Part shown: positions 52,991 through 60,135 of the stretch, one piece after another | How the letters are laid out: every line of letters begins with the position of its first letter | Numbering within the stretch: the stretch's first letter is position 1 | Origin: Streptomyces sp. NBC_00083 | GTDB taxonomy: Bacteria > Actinomycetota > Actinomycetes > Streptomycetales > Streptomycetaceae | Assembly (NCBI RefSeq): GCF_026343295.1 | Contig: NZ_JAPELY010000001.1 | Location: forward strand, 1,798,001-1,862,000 | Direction of reading: 5' to 3' | Length of the DNA: 64,000 bases | Translations under genes and position numbers: made by a program | The notes under the pieces: model-generated | Database searches by the model: none | Told to the model about the DNA's origin: nothing | What the model saw: the letters and a program-made list of their open reading frames with translations, nothing else

Positions 52991-53674
52991 TCACCGGCCG
53001 GCGAGACGCTCCGGCAGACAGATGAACGCGTGGGCCGCGGCCTCCGACGCGGCCGTCTCCGCGTCGCCCGCCCGGATCGCGTCGACCATGCGACTGTGGT
53101 CCATGTGGTGCTCCGGGCTCATGTCGAGGGCCACGTCGTCCCGCAGCCAGTCGCGCAGCAGATGGCCGAGGTCCGCGTACAGCTCGGTCAGCACGTCGTT
53201 GTGCGAGGCGGCGACGACCGCCAGGTGCAGGGTGGCGTCGGCGGCGACGAAGGCCTCCCGGTCGCCGGAGGCCCAGGCCTCCTCGCGCCGCTCCAGCAGC
53301 GTGTCCAGCTGCTTCAGCTCGCGCTCGGTACGCCGCTCGGCGGCCAGCTTCGCCGCCGACGACTCCAGCGTGGAGCGCAGCTCGGCCACATGGCGCGGAT
53401 CCGCGTCGGCGAACCTGCGGTGCATCACCCCGGCCAGCTCACTCGTCGCCACCACGTAGGTGCCGGAGCCCTGCCGGATGTCGAGCAGGCCGTTGTGGGC
53501 CAGGGCGCGGACGGCCTCGCGGACGGTGTTGCGCGCCACCCCGAGCTGCTCGACCAGCTCCGGCTCGGTCGGGATGCGCGACCCCACCGCCCACTCGCCC
53601 GTGGTGATCTGGTTGCGCAGCTGCGCGATCACCTGGTCGACGAGGGCGGACCGCCGGGGAGAGCTCAGCGTCAT
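52991..53674 (-). CDS. FadR/GntR family transcriptional regulator
   Basis: 227 residues from ATG 53674 (ACAGGAGCACC). Winged HTH SALVDQVIAQLRNQITTGEWAVGSRIPTEPELVEQLGVARNTVREAVRALAHNGLLDIRQGSGTYVV; then FCD domain with LRSTLESSAAKLAAERR, FHLAVVAAS-like segment (LHLAVVAASHNDVLTELY) and HMDHSRMVDAIRAGDAETAASEAAAHA, where the His residues can bind a metal. Divergent from a CynX/NimT-type transporter, so this is its likely target. Confidence 0.92.
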   Translation of the reverse strand: MTLSSPRRSALVDQVIAQLRNQITTGEWAVGSRIPTEPELVEQLGVARNTVREAVRALAHNGLLDIRQGSGTYVVATSELAGVMHRRFADADPRHVAELRSTLESSAAKLAAERRTERELKQLDTLLERREEAWASGDREAFVAADATLHLAVVAASHNDVLTELYADLGHLLRDWLRDDVALDMSPEHHMDHSRMVDAIRAGDAETAASEAAAHAFICLPERLAGR

Positions 53675-53683
53675 GGTGCTCCT

Positions 53684-53774
53684 GTCCGAGAAGGGCTGTG
53701 GTGTCCGGGAAGGCTTGTGGGTCCGGGAAGGGCCGTGGGTCCGAGGAGGGCCGTGGGTCCGCGAGGGTGTGCGG
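53684..53774. repeat. Five 18-bp tandem repeat units between the regulator and transporter genes
   Basis: Units of 18 bp (first is 19) start at 53684, 53703, 53721, 53739 and 53757. Consensus GTCCGGGAAGGGCCGTGG. They lie in the 5' untranslated region or promoter of the FadR-type gene. Spacing allows no obvious protein-coding use; possibly a variable-number repeat. Confidence 0.75.
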
Positions 53775-53779
53775 TGAGC

Positions 53780-53813
53780 GATTGGACAACCAATCATCCC
53801 ATGATTCTATGAT
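53780..53813 (+). promoter_or_regulatory. Promoter and operator of the CynX/NimT transporter gene
   Basis: TATGAT (53808-53813) matches the -10 consensus and ends 6 bases before the ATG, which predicts a leaderless transcript. Upstream lie two inverted repeats: GATTGG-ACAA-CCAATC (53780-53795) and ATCAT-CCC-ATGAT (53793-53805). Either could be the binding site of the divergent FadR-type protein. A -35 element is not clear. Confidence 0.6.
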
Positions 53814-53819
53814 GGTCCC

Positions 53820-55106
53820 ATGGCCGACGAAGAAACCAGCACGCTGAGTCCCGCGCCCCCCGCCCCCACCGCACGCCCGGACGCCCCCGCCACCGCGGGC
53901 CGGGTGCCGTCGTGGACGCGCTGGGCCGTGCCGCTCGCGCTGGTGCTCGCCGCCGTCAACCTGCGACCCGCCATCACCAGCCTCGGCTCCCTGATGAAGG
54001 AGGTCACCGGCGGCCTCGGCATGAGCGACGGCATCGCGGGCGTCCTCACCTCGGTCCCCGCGTTCTGCTTCGCCGTGTTCGGCATCATGGCGCCGCGCCT
54101 GGCCCGCCGCTTCGGCCCCGGCGCCGTCGTCCTCGCCGGCATGGCCGCCATCACCGCCGGTCTGCTGCTGCGCCCCTTCGCGGGCGGCACCGTCGGCTTC
54201 CTCGCGGCCAGCGCGCTCGCCCTGATGGGCATAGCCGTCAGCAACGTCCTGATGCCCGTGATCGTCAAGCGGTACTACCCCGACCGCGTCGGCTCCATGA
54301 CCGGCCTCTACTCGATGGCCCTCGCCGCGGGCACCTCGCTCGCCGCGGTCACCACCGTGCCGCTCACCGACGCGCTCGGCGGCAGCTGGCGCCAGGGACT
54401 CGGCATCTGGGCGCTCCTCGCCGTCGTCGCCGTCGCGGCCTGGATCCCGCTGGCCCGCGACCGCTCGGGAAGCGTGGAACCGGCCCCCGTCGCCCACGAA
54501 GAGGCGGCGCCCGCGCTGCGCATCACCCGCAGCGGCACCGCCTGGGCGCTCGCCTGCTTCTTCGGCCTCCAGGCCACCGGCGCCTACATCACGATGGGCT
54601 GGATGCCGACGATCTTCCGCGACGCGGGCGTCTCGGCCGGCACCGCGGGGCTGCTGCTCTCCATCACCATGGTGATGGGCGTGCCCCTCGGCTTCGTCAT
54701 CCCCTGGCTCGTCAACCGGCTGCGCAGCCAGGGCCCCATCGTCGTCGCGCTCGGCGCCTGCGGCCTGGCCGGCTACGCCGGGCTCTACCTCGCACCGGCC
54801 GCCGGAGCCTGGGCCTGGGCGCTGCTCCTCGGCATCTCCAACTGCGCCTTCCCGCTCGCCCTCACCATGATCAGCAAGCGGTCGCGGAGCCACGCCGGCG
54901 TGGTGCGGCTCTCCGCCTTCGCCCAGTGCGTCGGCTACCTGCTCTCCATCCCGGGCCCGCTCCTGGTCGGCGTCCTGCACGACAGCACCGGCGGCTGGGC
55001 CCTGCCCATCGCGCTGATGGCGTGCCTCATGGTGCCGCAGATCGTCGTCGGCATCCTGGCCGGACGCGACCGTACGATCGAGGACGAGGCCGGGGCCCGG
55101 CGATGA
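53820..55106 (+). CDS. CynX/NimT family MFS transporter
   Basis: 428 residues, 12 membrane spans after a 30-residue disordered head. VPLALVLAAVNLRPAITSLGSLMKEVTGGLGMSDGIAGVLTSVPAFCFAVFGIMAPRLARRFG is typical of the CynX/NimT group (cyanate, 2-nitroimidazole and others). Substrate unknown. No Shine-Dalgarno is present; the start lies at the predicted transcript 5' end. Its last residues DEAGARR recur in a micro-ORF that overlaps the stop. Confidence 0.92.
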   Translation: MADEETSTLSPAPPAPTARPDAPATAGRVPSWTRWAVPLALVLAAVNLRPAITSLGSLMKEVTGGLGMSDGIAGVLTSVPAFCFAVFGIMAPRLARRFGPGAVVLAGMAAITAGLLLRPFAGGTVGFLAASALALMGIAVSNVLMPVIVKRYYPDRVGSMTGLYSMALAAGTSLAAVTTVPLTDALGGSWRQGLGIWALLAVVAVAAWIPLARDRSGSVEPAPVAHEEAAPALRITRSGTAWALACFFGLQATGAYITMGWMPTIFRDAGVSAGTAGLLLSITMVMGVPLGFVIPWLVNRLRSQGPIVVALGACGLAGYAGLYLAPAAGAWAWALLLGISNCAFPLALTMISKRSRSHAGVVRLSAFAQCVGYLLSIPGPLLVGVLHDSTGGWALPIALMACLMVPQIVVGILAGRDRTIEDEAGARR

Positions 55107-55141
55107 GCCGGACGGGCGACGAGGCCGGGGCCCGGCGATAG
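55103..55141 (+). CDS. Possible 12-codon micro-ORF with duplicated C-terminus of the transporter
   Basis: ATG 55103 overlaps the transporter TGA (ATGA). It encodes MSRTGDEAGARR and stops at TAG 55141. The last 22 bases (55118-55139) repeat exactly those at 55083-55104, which code the transporter C-terminus. The arrangement mirrors that of the tldD-pmbA micro-ORF. Confidence 0.35.
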   Translation: MSRTGDEAGARR

Positions 55142-55171
55142 CGGGCCAAACCGGGATGCGACACTGTCGGC

Positions 55172-55288
55172 ATGCCAGTGCTCGAACCCAATCCGCAGAA
55201 CAGCCACAAGAAGCTCCTGCTCGTGCTCGGCGCGATGCTCGCCGTCACGGTCGTCGTCGCCATCATCGCGACGATCGCCTCCCCCTGA
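55172..55288 (+). CDS. Small transporter-associated membrane protein (SGM_5486 family)
   Basis: 38 residues, ATG 55172: a soluble head MPVLEPNPQNSHKK and one span LLLVLGAMLAVTVVVAIIAT. Found after this type of MFS gene in many Streptomyces and annotated SGM_5486 family transporter-associated protein. Too short for most gene callers. A subunit or stabiliser role is inferred from position only. Confidence 0.75.
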   Translation: MPVLEPNPQNSHKKLLLVLGAMLAVTVVVAIIATIASP

Positions 55289-55460
55289 CCACCGGCCCGA
55301 CCGTGGTGGTGCTAGCCCCACCATCCCCTAGGGGGTCAGGGTCAGGGTGAAGTGGGTGGGTCACCGGATGGGGCGGCGCCCCCTGGATCCGTAGATTTCG
55401 AGATGCGGCGAACGACCCGTTCGTACGCGGCACTCGAACCCGGAATCCACGGAGGCGGTC

Positions 55461-55667
55461 ATGTCGGCCCACACCCACCCCAGGTCCCCCCAACCGGCCG
55501 CCGGTGGCGTCGACTTCAAGCTGCCGTGGTGGGGCGTGGTGCTGCCCGCGATCGCGTTCTTCGTGCTCCTCGCGCTCGTCGTCGGATCGGGCGACGCCCA
55601 CGCGGCCGCCGGCGACGGGACCCTCAACCACCTCGTCGACCGCATCCAGCACACCCTCGGGCACTAG
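55461..55667 (+). CDS. Small single-span membrane protein
   Basis: 68 residues. Soluble head MSAHTHPRSPQPAAGGVDFKLP, hydrophobic WWGVVLPAIAFFVLLALVVGSG, and a short tail ending IQHTLGH. ACGGAGGCGGTC precedes ATG. Unknown function. The preceding 172 bp contain a G-rich repeat GGGTCAGGGTCAGGGTG (about 55334-55350). Confidence 0.75.
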   Translation: MSAHTHPRSPQPAAGGVDFKLPWWGVVLPAIAFFVLLALVVGSGDAHAAAGDGTLNHLVDRIQHTLGH

Positions 55668-55762
55668 GTCCCGTGGGCCCCCTCCGGAGCAGGGCACCGG
55701 GACCCCGCCGGGCCCTCCAACACCCTGAGCCCGATGGCGTGATTCATGCGAAGCTGGAGAGC

Positions 55763-56281
55763 ATGAGCGCCGACACACCGCACAGGATCGTCCTTCTCCG
55801 GCACGCCAAGGCCGACTGGCCCGAGGTGTCCGACCACGACCGGCCGCTCGCCGAGCGGGGCCGGGCGGACGCCCCGATCGCCGGCCGTCGCCTCGCCGAA
55901 ACCGGCATCACCTTCGACCTCGCCCTCTGCTCCAGCGCGGTCAGGACCCGCGAGACCTGGAAGCTCGCCGTCCAGGAACTCCCGCACCGCCCCAGGACGG
56001 TGTACGAGGACCGGATGTACGAGGCCTCGCTCGGCGAGCTGATCGCGCTGGTCAACGAGACCCCCGACGACGTCGCCGACCTGGTGCTCATCGGACACAA
56101 CCCCGGCATGCACGCGCTCGCCGACGCGCTCGCCGGCCGGGCCGAGGGCGATGTGCTGTCGCGGATGAACCGCAGCGGCTTCCCGACCTCCGCCATCGCC
56201 GTGCTGACCTTCGAGGGCTCCTGGAAGTCCGTCGAACACGGCGCGGCCGAGCTCGTCGAGTTCTGGGCGCCGCACGCCTGA
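55763..56281 (+). CDS. SixA-type histidine phosphatase
   Basis: 172 residues from ATG 55763 (CTGGAGAGC upstream). RIVLLRHAKADWPEVSDHDRPLAERGRADAPIAGRRLAE gives the RH(G/A) catalytic His motif, VLIGHNPGMHALADALAG the second His, and CSSAVRTRETW the Arg. The family dephosphorylates phosphohistidine or small phosphates. Followed by a bidirectional hairpin. Confidence 0.92.
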   Translation: MSADTPHRIVLLRHAKADWPEVSDHDRPLAERGRADAPIAGRRLAETGITFDLALCSSAVRTRETWKLAVQELPHRPRTVYEDRMYEASLGELIALVNETPDDVADLVLIGHNPGMHALADALAGRAEGDVLSRMNRSGFPTSAIAVLTFEGSWKSVEHGAAELVEFWAPHA

Positions 56282-56317
56282 GCACACGGGCTCCGCACCG
56301 TCACCCGCTCCACGACG

Positions 56318-56346
56318 AAGGCCCCGGCGCGCACCGCCGGGGCCTT
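56318..56346. terminator. Bidirectional terminator between the SixA-type gene and serB
   Basis: AAGGCCCCGGCG pairs perfectly with CGCCGGGGCCTT (loop CGCAC), followed by T. Serves both convergent genes. Confidence 0.85.
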
Positions 56347-56386
56347 TCGCGTGCGGAGGGAACGGCGAAGTGCCGTACGGAACGGG

Positions 56387-57628
56387 TCAGTCCAGGACGC
56401 CGTCGGCGGCCTCGACCTCTTCCCGCGTGATGCCGAGCAGATAGAGCACGGTGTCGAGGAAGGGCACGTTCACCGCGGTGTGCGCGGCCTCCCGGACCAC
56501 CGGCTTGGCGTTGAAGGCGACGCCCAGGCCCGCCGCGTTCAGCATGTCGAGGTCGTTGGCACCGTCGCCGATCGCCACGGTCTGCGCCAGCGGCACCCCG
56601 GCCTGCGCGGCGAACTCCCGCAGCAGCCGCGCCTTTCCGGCCCGGTCCACGATCTCGCCGGTGACCCGGCCGGTGAACCTGCCGTCCTCGATCTCCAGGG
56701 TGTTGGCGGACGCGAAGTCGAGCCCCAGCTCGTCCTTGAGGCCGTCGGTGACCTGGGTGAACCCGCCGGACACCACGCCGACCTGGTAGCCGAGCGCCTT
56801 GAGCGTACGGACCAGGGTGCGGGCGCCCGGAGTCAGCCGGACCTCCGCCCGCACCTTGTCCACCACCGAGACGTCGAGGCCGCGCAGCAGCGCCACCCGG
56901 GCGTGCAGCGACTGCTCGAAGTCCAACTCGCCGCGCATCGCGGCGGCCGTCACCTCGGCGACCTCGTCCTCGCAGCCGGCGTGCGCCGCGAAGAGCTCGA
57001 TCACCTCGTCCTGGATCAGCGTGGAGTCCACGTCCATCACGACGAGCCGCTGGGCCCGCCGGTGCAGCCCCGCCGACACGACGGCCACGTCCACCCCGAG
57101 GGCCTTGGCCTCCATCGCGAGCGCGGTGCGCAGCGCCCCGGTCGCCACGCCCGACACGGCGAACTCCACTGCGGTGACCGGGTACTTGGCGAGCCGGAAG
57201 ATGCGGTCGATGTTGCCGCCGGTGCCGGCGATACGAGCCGCTATGGCCGCCGTGGACTCGGCGGTCAGCGGATGACCGAGCACCGTGACGTGCGAACGGC
57301 CGCTGCCGCGCGGCCGGTTGTCGCCGATGCCGGAGATGATCTCCGCTTCGAGGTTGAGCGAATCGGCCCAGCTGTGCACGGTCGCGCGCAGCTCGCCCGG
57401 GGTGGCCACGGTCGGCTCGGTGACGAGCGCGCACAGCACGAGACGGCCGCGGGAGACGACCTGTTCGATGTCGACGACGTCGACGGCGTAGGCGGCGAGG
57501 GTGTCGAAGAGCCCGGCGGTGATACCCGGGCGGTCCTTGCCGAAGATCTTGACGAGGAGGGTCGGTACGTCAGGGCTCTGACCGGCGGCGGAGTTCTGGC
57601 CGGCGGGGGGCAGGGGCGATGGCGTCAT
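56387..57628 (-). CDS. serB: Phosphoserine phosphatase SerB with N-terminal ACT domains
   Basis: 413 residues. N-terminal ACT domain TLLVKIFGKDRPGITAGLFDTLAAYAVDVVDIEQVVS, a second ACT-like segment (SHVTVLGHPLTAESTAAIAARIAGTGGNIDRI). The HAD core: LVVMDVDSTLIQDEVIELFA (motif I), VVSGGFTQV (II), KARLL (III) and VAIGDGANDLDMLNAAGLGVAFNAKP (IV). It forms L-serine from phosphoserine, and the ACT domains bind Ser. ATG 57628 has no strong Shine-Dalgarno in the GC-rich upstream (CCATGACG). Confidence 0.95.
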   Translation of the reverse strand: MTPSPLPPAGQNSAAGQSPDVPTLLVKIFGKDRPGITAGLFDTLAAYAVDVVDIEQVVSRGRLVLCALVTEPTVATPGELRATVHSWADSLNLEAEIISGIGDNRPRGSGRSHVTVLGHPLTAESTAAIAARIAGTGGNIDRIFRLAKYPVTAVEFAVSGVATGALRTALAMEAKALGVDVAVVSAGLHRRAQRLVVMDVDSTLIQDEVIELFAAHAGCEDEVAEVTAAAMRGELDFEQSLHARVALLRGLDVSVVDKVRAEVRLTPGARTLVRTLKALGYQVGVVSGGFTQVTDGLKDELGLDFASANTLEIEDGRFTGRVTGEIVDRAGKARLLREFAAQAGVPLAQTVAIGDGANDLDMLNAAGLGVAFNAKPVVREAAHTAVNVPFLDTVLYLLGITREEVEAADGVLD

Positions 57629-57837
57629 GGTGACTCCACCGTATCCGCCCCCGCCGCCGCCCCCGCACGCCGTCCCGCCCTGCGGACACCGCGCCCACCG
57701 GCACGGGGCGGTTCGGCGGGGCTCCGGGGCGGGCGGTGCGGCCGGGCGGCCTCGGCGCGCCGATGGCGCGGTCGCCTCGGCCTGCCGGGGGAGGGCGGTT
57801 CGACGAGGTGGCCCCGGCCCCCCGGGGGGGAGGTGGT

Positions 57838-59787
57838 TCAGCGAGGCGCCTTCGGTACGCCGGGCGGAGGCGGCGGCCCGTCGTGCCGGGGCCTGCCCGA
57901 GCGGGGCGCACCCGGCGGACGGCCCGGCGCCCCGGGCAGCGTGGGGGCGCTGTGCGGGCCGGGCGGCGGCCCGAGGTACGGGTTGCTGTCGGGACCGGGA
58001 GGCCGGTGCGGCAGGGCGGGGCGGGTCGGCCGGGCGGAGCGGGCCGGCACGGGCCCGTCCGGCGCCGACGGGTCCGGTGCCGGGGGGTTGCCCGGGGCCG
58101 GAGGTCCGCTCGGTGTCGGGGGCCGGTGCTGCGTGGGTGGCCCGCCTGGTCCCGGTGGCTGGTCCGGCGTCGGAGGCGGGTCCGCTGCCGGAGGCCTGCG
58201 CGCTGCCGGTGGTTCGCTCGGCGCCGTCGAAGGCCCGCCCGGTGGGCCCGGTGCCGGTGGTCCGCCCGCCGTCGGCGGCTCACCCGCCGTCGGTGGCTCA
58301 CTCGGCATCGGCGGACCACTCGGCATCGGTGGCTCACTCGGCATCGGCGGACCACTCGGCATCGGTGGCTCACTCGGCATCGGCGGCCCGTCCGGCGTGG
58401 GGATTCGCCGGCCCGTGCTCGCCGACAGGCGGGCCAGTGTCGAGGCCCTGTGTCCCGCCGCGCCCGTGAGGTGGGCCAGTGCCGCGCCCGTCGCGCCGGC
58501 CAGGGCGCCCCAGCCGGCGCCCAGCGCGCACGCGAGCCCCGCGTCGCCGTGCAGCTCGATGCCCGCGCCGAACGCGTCGAAGCCCAGCACCGAAAGAGAG
58601 GCGTTCACGGACACTCCGGTGAGCCGCACCATCAGGGGGAGCGCCACCGCGGTGGCCGCGCCCAGCGACAGCGCGCAGCGCCCCGCGAACGCGCCCGGCG
58701 AGCCGTCGCAGGCCGGCGTACGGGCCGCGGCGAGCACCCCCGCGTACAGCATCAGGATGAGCACGCCCACCCCCAACAGCCAGACACGGCCGTCCAGTTG
58801 GGCGAGGCGGCTCAACGTCACCGGGTCGTCTCCGCCCGCCCCGAGCAGGCGGGGGAGCGGGTGGGGCAGGAGCGTGGCGAGCGTGCCCGTCGCCCCGCCG
58901 TGCCACGGCACGAGGAGGCCGAGCGGGATCGCCGTCCAGACGCCGTTGGGCGCGCCGAGCAGTGCGGCGCCCGCGATCCGCCCCGGGTGGGCATCGCCGC
59001 ACGCCGCGTACGCCGCCGCCGCGAACCCCGCCGCCACCGCCACCAGGACCGCCGTCACCAGGGCGGACACCGCGGGCCGCACCGAGCGGTGCAGCCGGTC
59101 GAAGCCGCGCGGCAGCGGGGCCCGGCGCGAGGCGAGCAGGGCGATCACGAGCACCACCAGCGCCCAGCACGCCGCGCCCGCGAGCGAGCGCGCGGTGTCG
59201 ACGTCGTAGCCGACGTCCGCGCGGGTCTCCGCGAGCCGGGCGAGCCGGTCCGGCAGCAGGCCGCCGAGGTCCCCGAGCCCGGGGACCGCCGCCACCCCGG
59301 GGATCCGCACGCCGTCGAGGCCCGGCCGACTCCCGTCCAGCGTGACGAGGTCGTGCCCCGCCCGAGCGAGCCCGCCGGTGACGGCGACGAAGAGCGCCAC
59401 CACCGCCGCGCCGCGCGCCGCGAGTTCGCCGCCCGCGATCCGGGCCCCCGACGCCCGCAGGGAGCGCAGGAAGACGAGGGCGAGGGCGAGCGCGCCCGCG
59501 AGAGCGACGCCCAGTGGCGTGAAATCGACCGCCGTGGCCGCCTGCGCACCGCTCAGCCCGAACACCGAGACGTCCCCGGAGGGGGTGACGGAGCCGCCCG
59601 CCGCGAGCACCACCACCGCCGCGGTCATCGGCCCCGGCGCCCCCGCCGCGTCCGCGCCGAGCAGCCGCACTCCGAGCGCGGCCGTGCCCGCCATCGCGAC
59701 CACGGCCCAGCTCACCGAGGCGACCGAGGAGAGAGCGACATCACCCCACCGGACCGCACCCCGGACGCCCTTGCCGCCCACACCCAT
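57838..59787 (-). CDS. Large polytopic membrane protein, streptophobe family
   Basis: 649 residues, ATG 59787. The first 450 residues form about 11 hydrophobic spans (WAVVAMAGTAALGVRLLGADAAGA, TAAVVVLAAGGSVTP, VLVIALLASRR, VSALVTAVLVAVAAGFAAAAYAACG and others). The last 200 are disordered and Pro-rich, with Met-Pro-Ser-Glu/Gly-Pro-Pro repeats coded by a 36-bp tandem repeat. The family is found only in Streptomyces and relatives; function unknown. Divergent from the FHA-ABC exporter gene (348-bp gap). Confidence 0.85.
   Translation of the reverse strand: MGVGGKGVRGAVRWGDVALSSVASVSWAVVAMAGTAALGVRLLGADAAGAPGPMTAAVVVLAAGGSVTPSGDVSVFGLSGAQAATAVDFTPLGVALAGALALALVFLRSLRASGARIAGGELAARGAAVVALFVAVTGGLARAGHDLVTLDGSRPGLDGVRIPGVAAVPGLGDLGGLLPDRLARLAETRADVGYDVDTARSLAGAACWALVVLVIALLASRRAPLPRGFDRLHRSVRPAVSALVTAVLVAVAAGFAAAAYAACGDAHPGRIAGAALLGAPNGVWTAIPLGLLVPWHGGATGTLATLLPHPLPRLLGAGGDDPVTLSRLAQLDGRVWLLGVGVLILMLYAGVLAAARTPACDGSPGAFAGRCALSLGAATAVALPLMVRLTGVSVNASLSVLGFDAFGAGIELHGDAGLACALGAGWGALAGATGAALAHLTGAAGHRASTLARLSASTGRRIPTPDGPPMPSEPPMPSGPPMPSEPPMPSGPPMPSEPPTAGEPPTAGGPPAPGPPGGPSTAPSEPPAARRPPAADPPPTPDQPPGPGGPPTQHRPPTPSGPPAPGNPPAPDPSAPDGPVPARSARPTRPALPHRPPGPDSNPYLGPPPGPHSAPTLPGAPGRPPGAPRSGRPRHDGPPPPPGVPKAPR
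58295..58386 (-). repeat. 36-bp tandem repeat in the streptophobe tail
   Basis: Two perfect 36-bp units (58295-58330 and 58331-58366) and a third partial (58367-58386). On the coding strand they encode MPSEPPMPSGPP. In-frame length changes would be tolerated. Confidence 0.85.
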
Positions 59788-60135
59788 CAGGACCCCCCCG
59801 ATACGAGCCGACTCGAACCCATGTGGGCGATACGGGATTTTTGATCCGCATGGACATCATTTATGGGCGGACATCATGACCCGTACGTACTCATGGGTGC
59901 TTCCCACTGTCGATGCGTGTTTGACCCACGTCAACGGGGCGGCCCCGGAGCGCTGTTGCAGGAACGCGACGGGACTGTGCCCGGTCTGTGCACCTAATTC
60001 ACAAGGCCCGGGTTTCGGATACGAGGCCGGGCCTGAAATAGTTCCCCACGATGTTCACCATCCCTAGACTCCCGGTGTCGGGAGTAACGGGCCTCCGGAG
60101 CGGAGGTCTTTCGGGGGACGACAAGTGGGGCTGGA
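59788..60135. promoter_or_regulatory. 348-bp divergent region between streptophobe and FHA-ABC genes
   Basis: It contains a 9-bp direct repeat GGACATCAT (59852-59860 and 59869-59877), an inverted repeat AGGCCCGG/CCGGGCCT (60004-60011 and 60027-60034), and a hairpin ACTCCCG/CGGGAGT (60068-60085). TAGACT (60065-60070) is a candidate -10 for the plus-strand gene. The region is much richer in A/T than its flanks. Confidence 0.5.

Noticed and set aside
53684..53774. CRISPR array
   Set aside because: The five units are 18 bp and directly adjacent with no spacers, and no cas genes are present.
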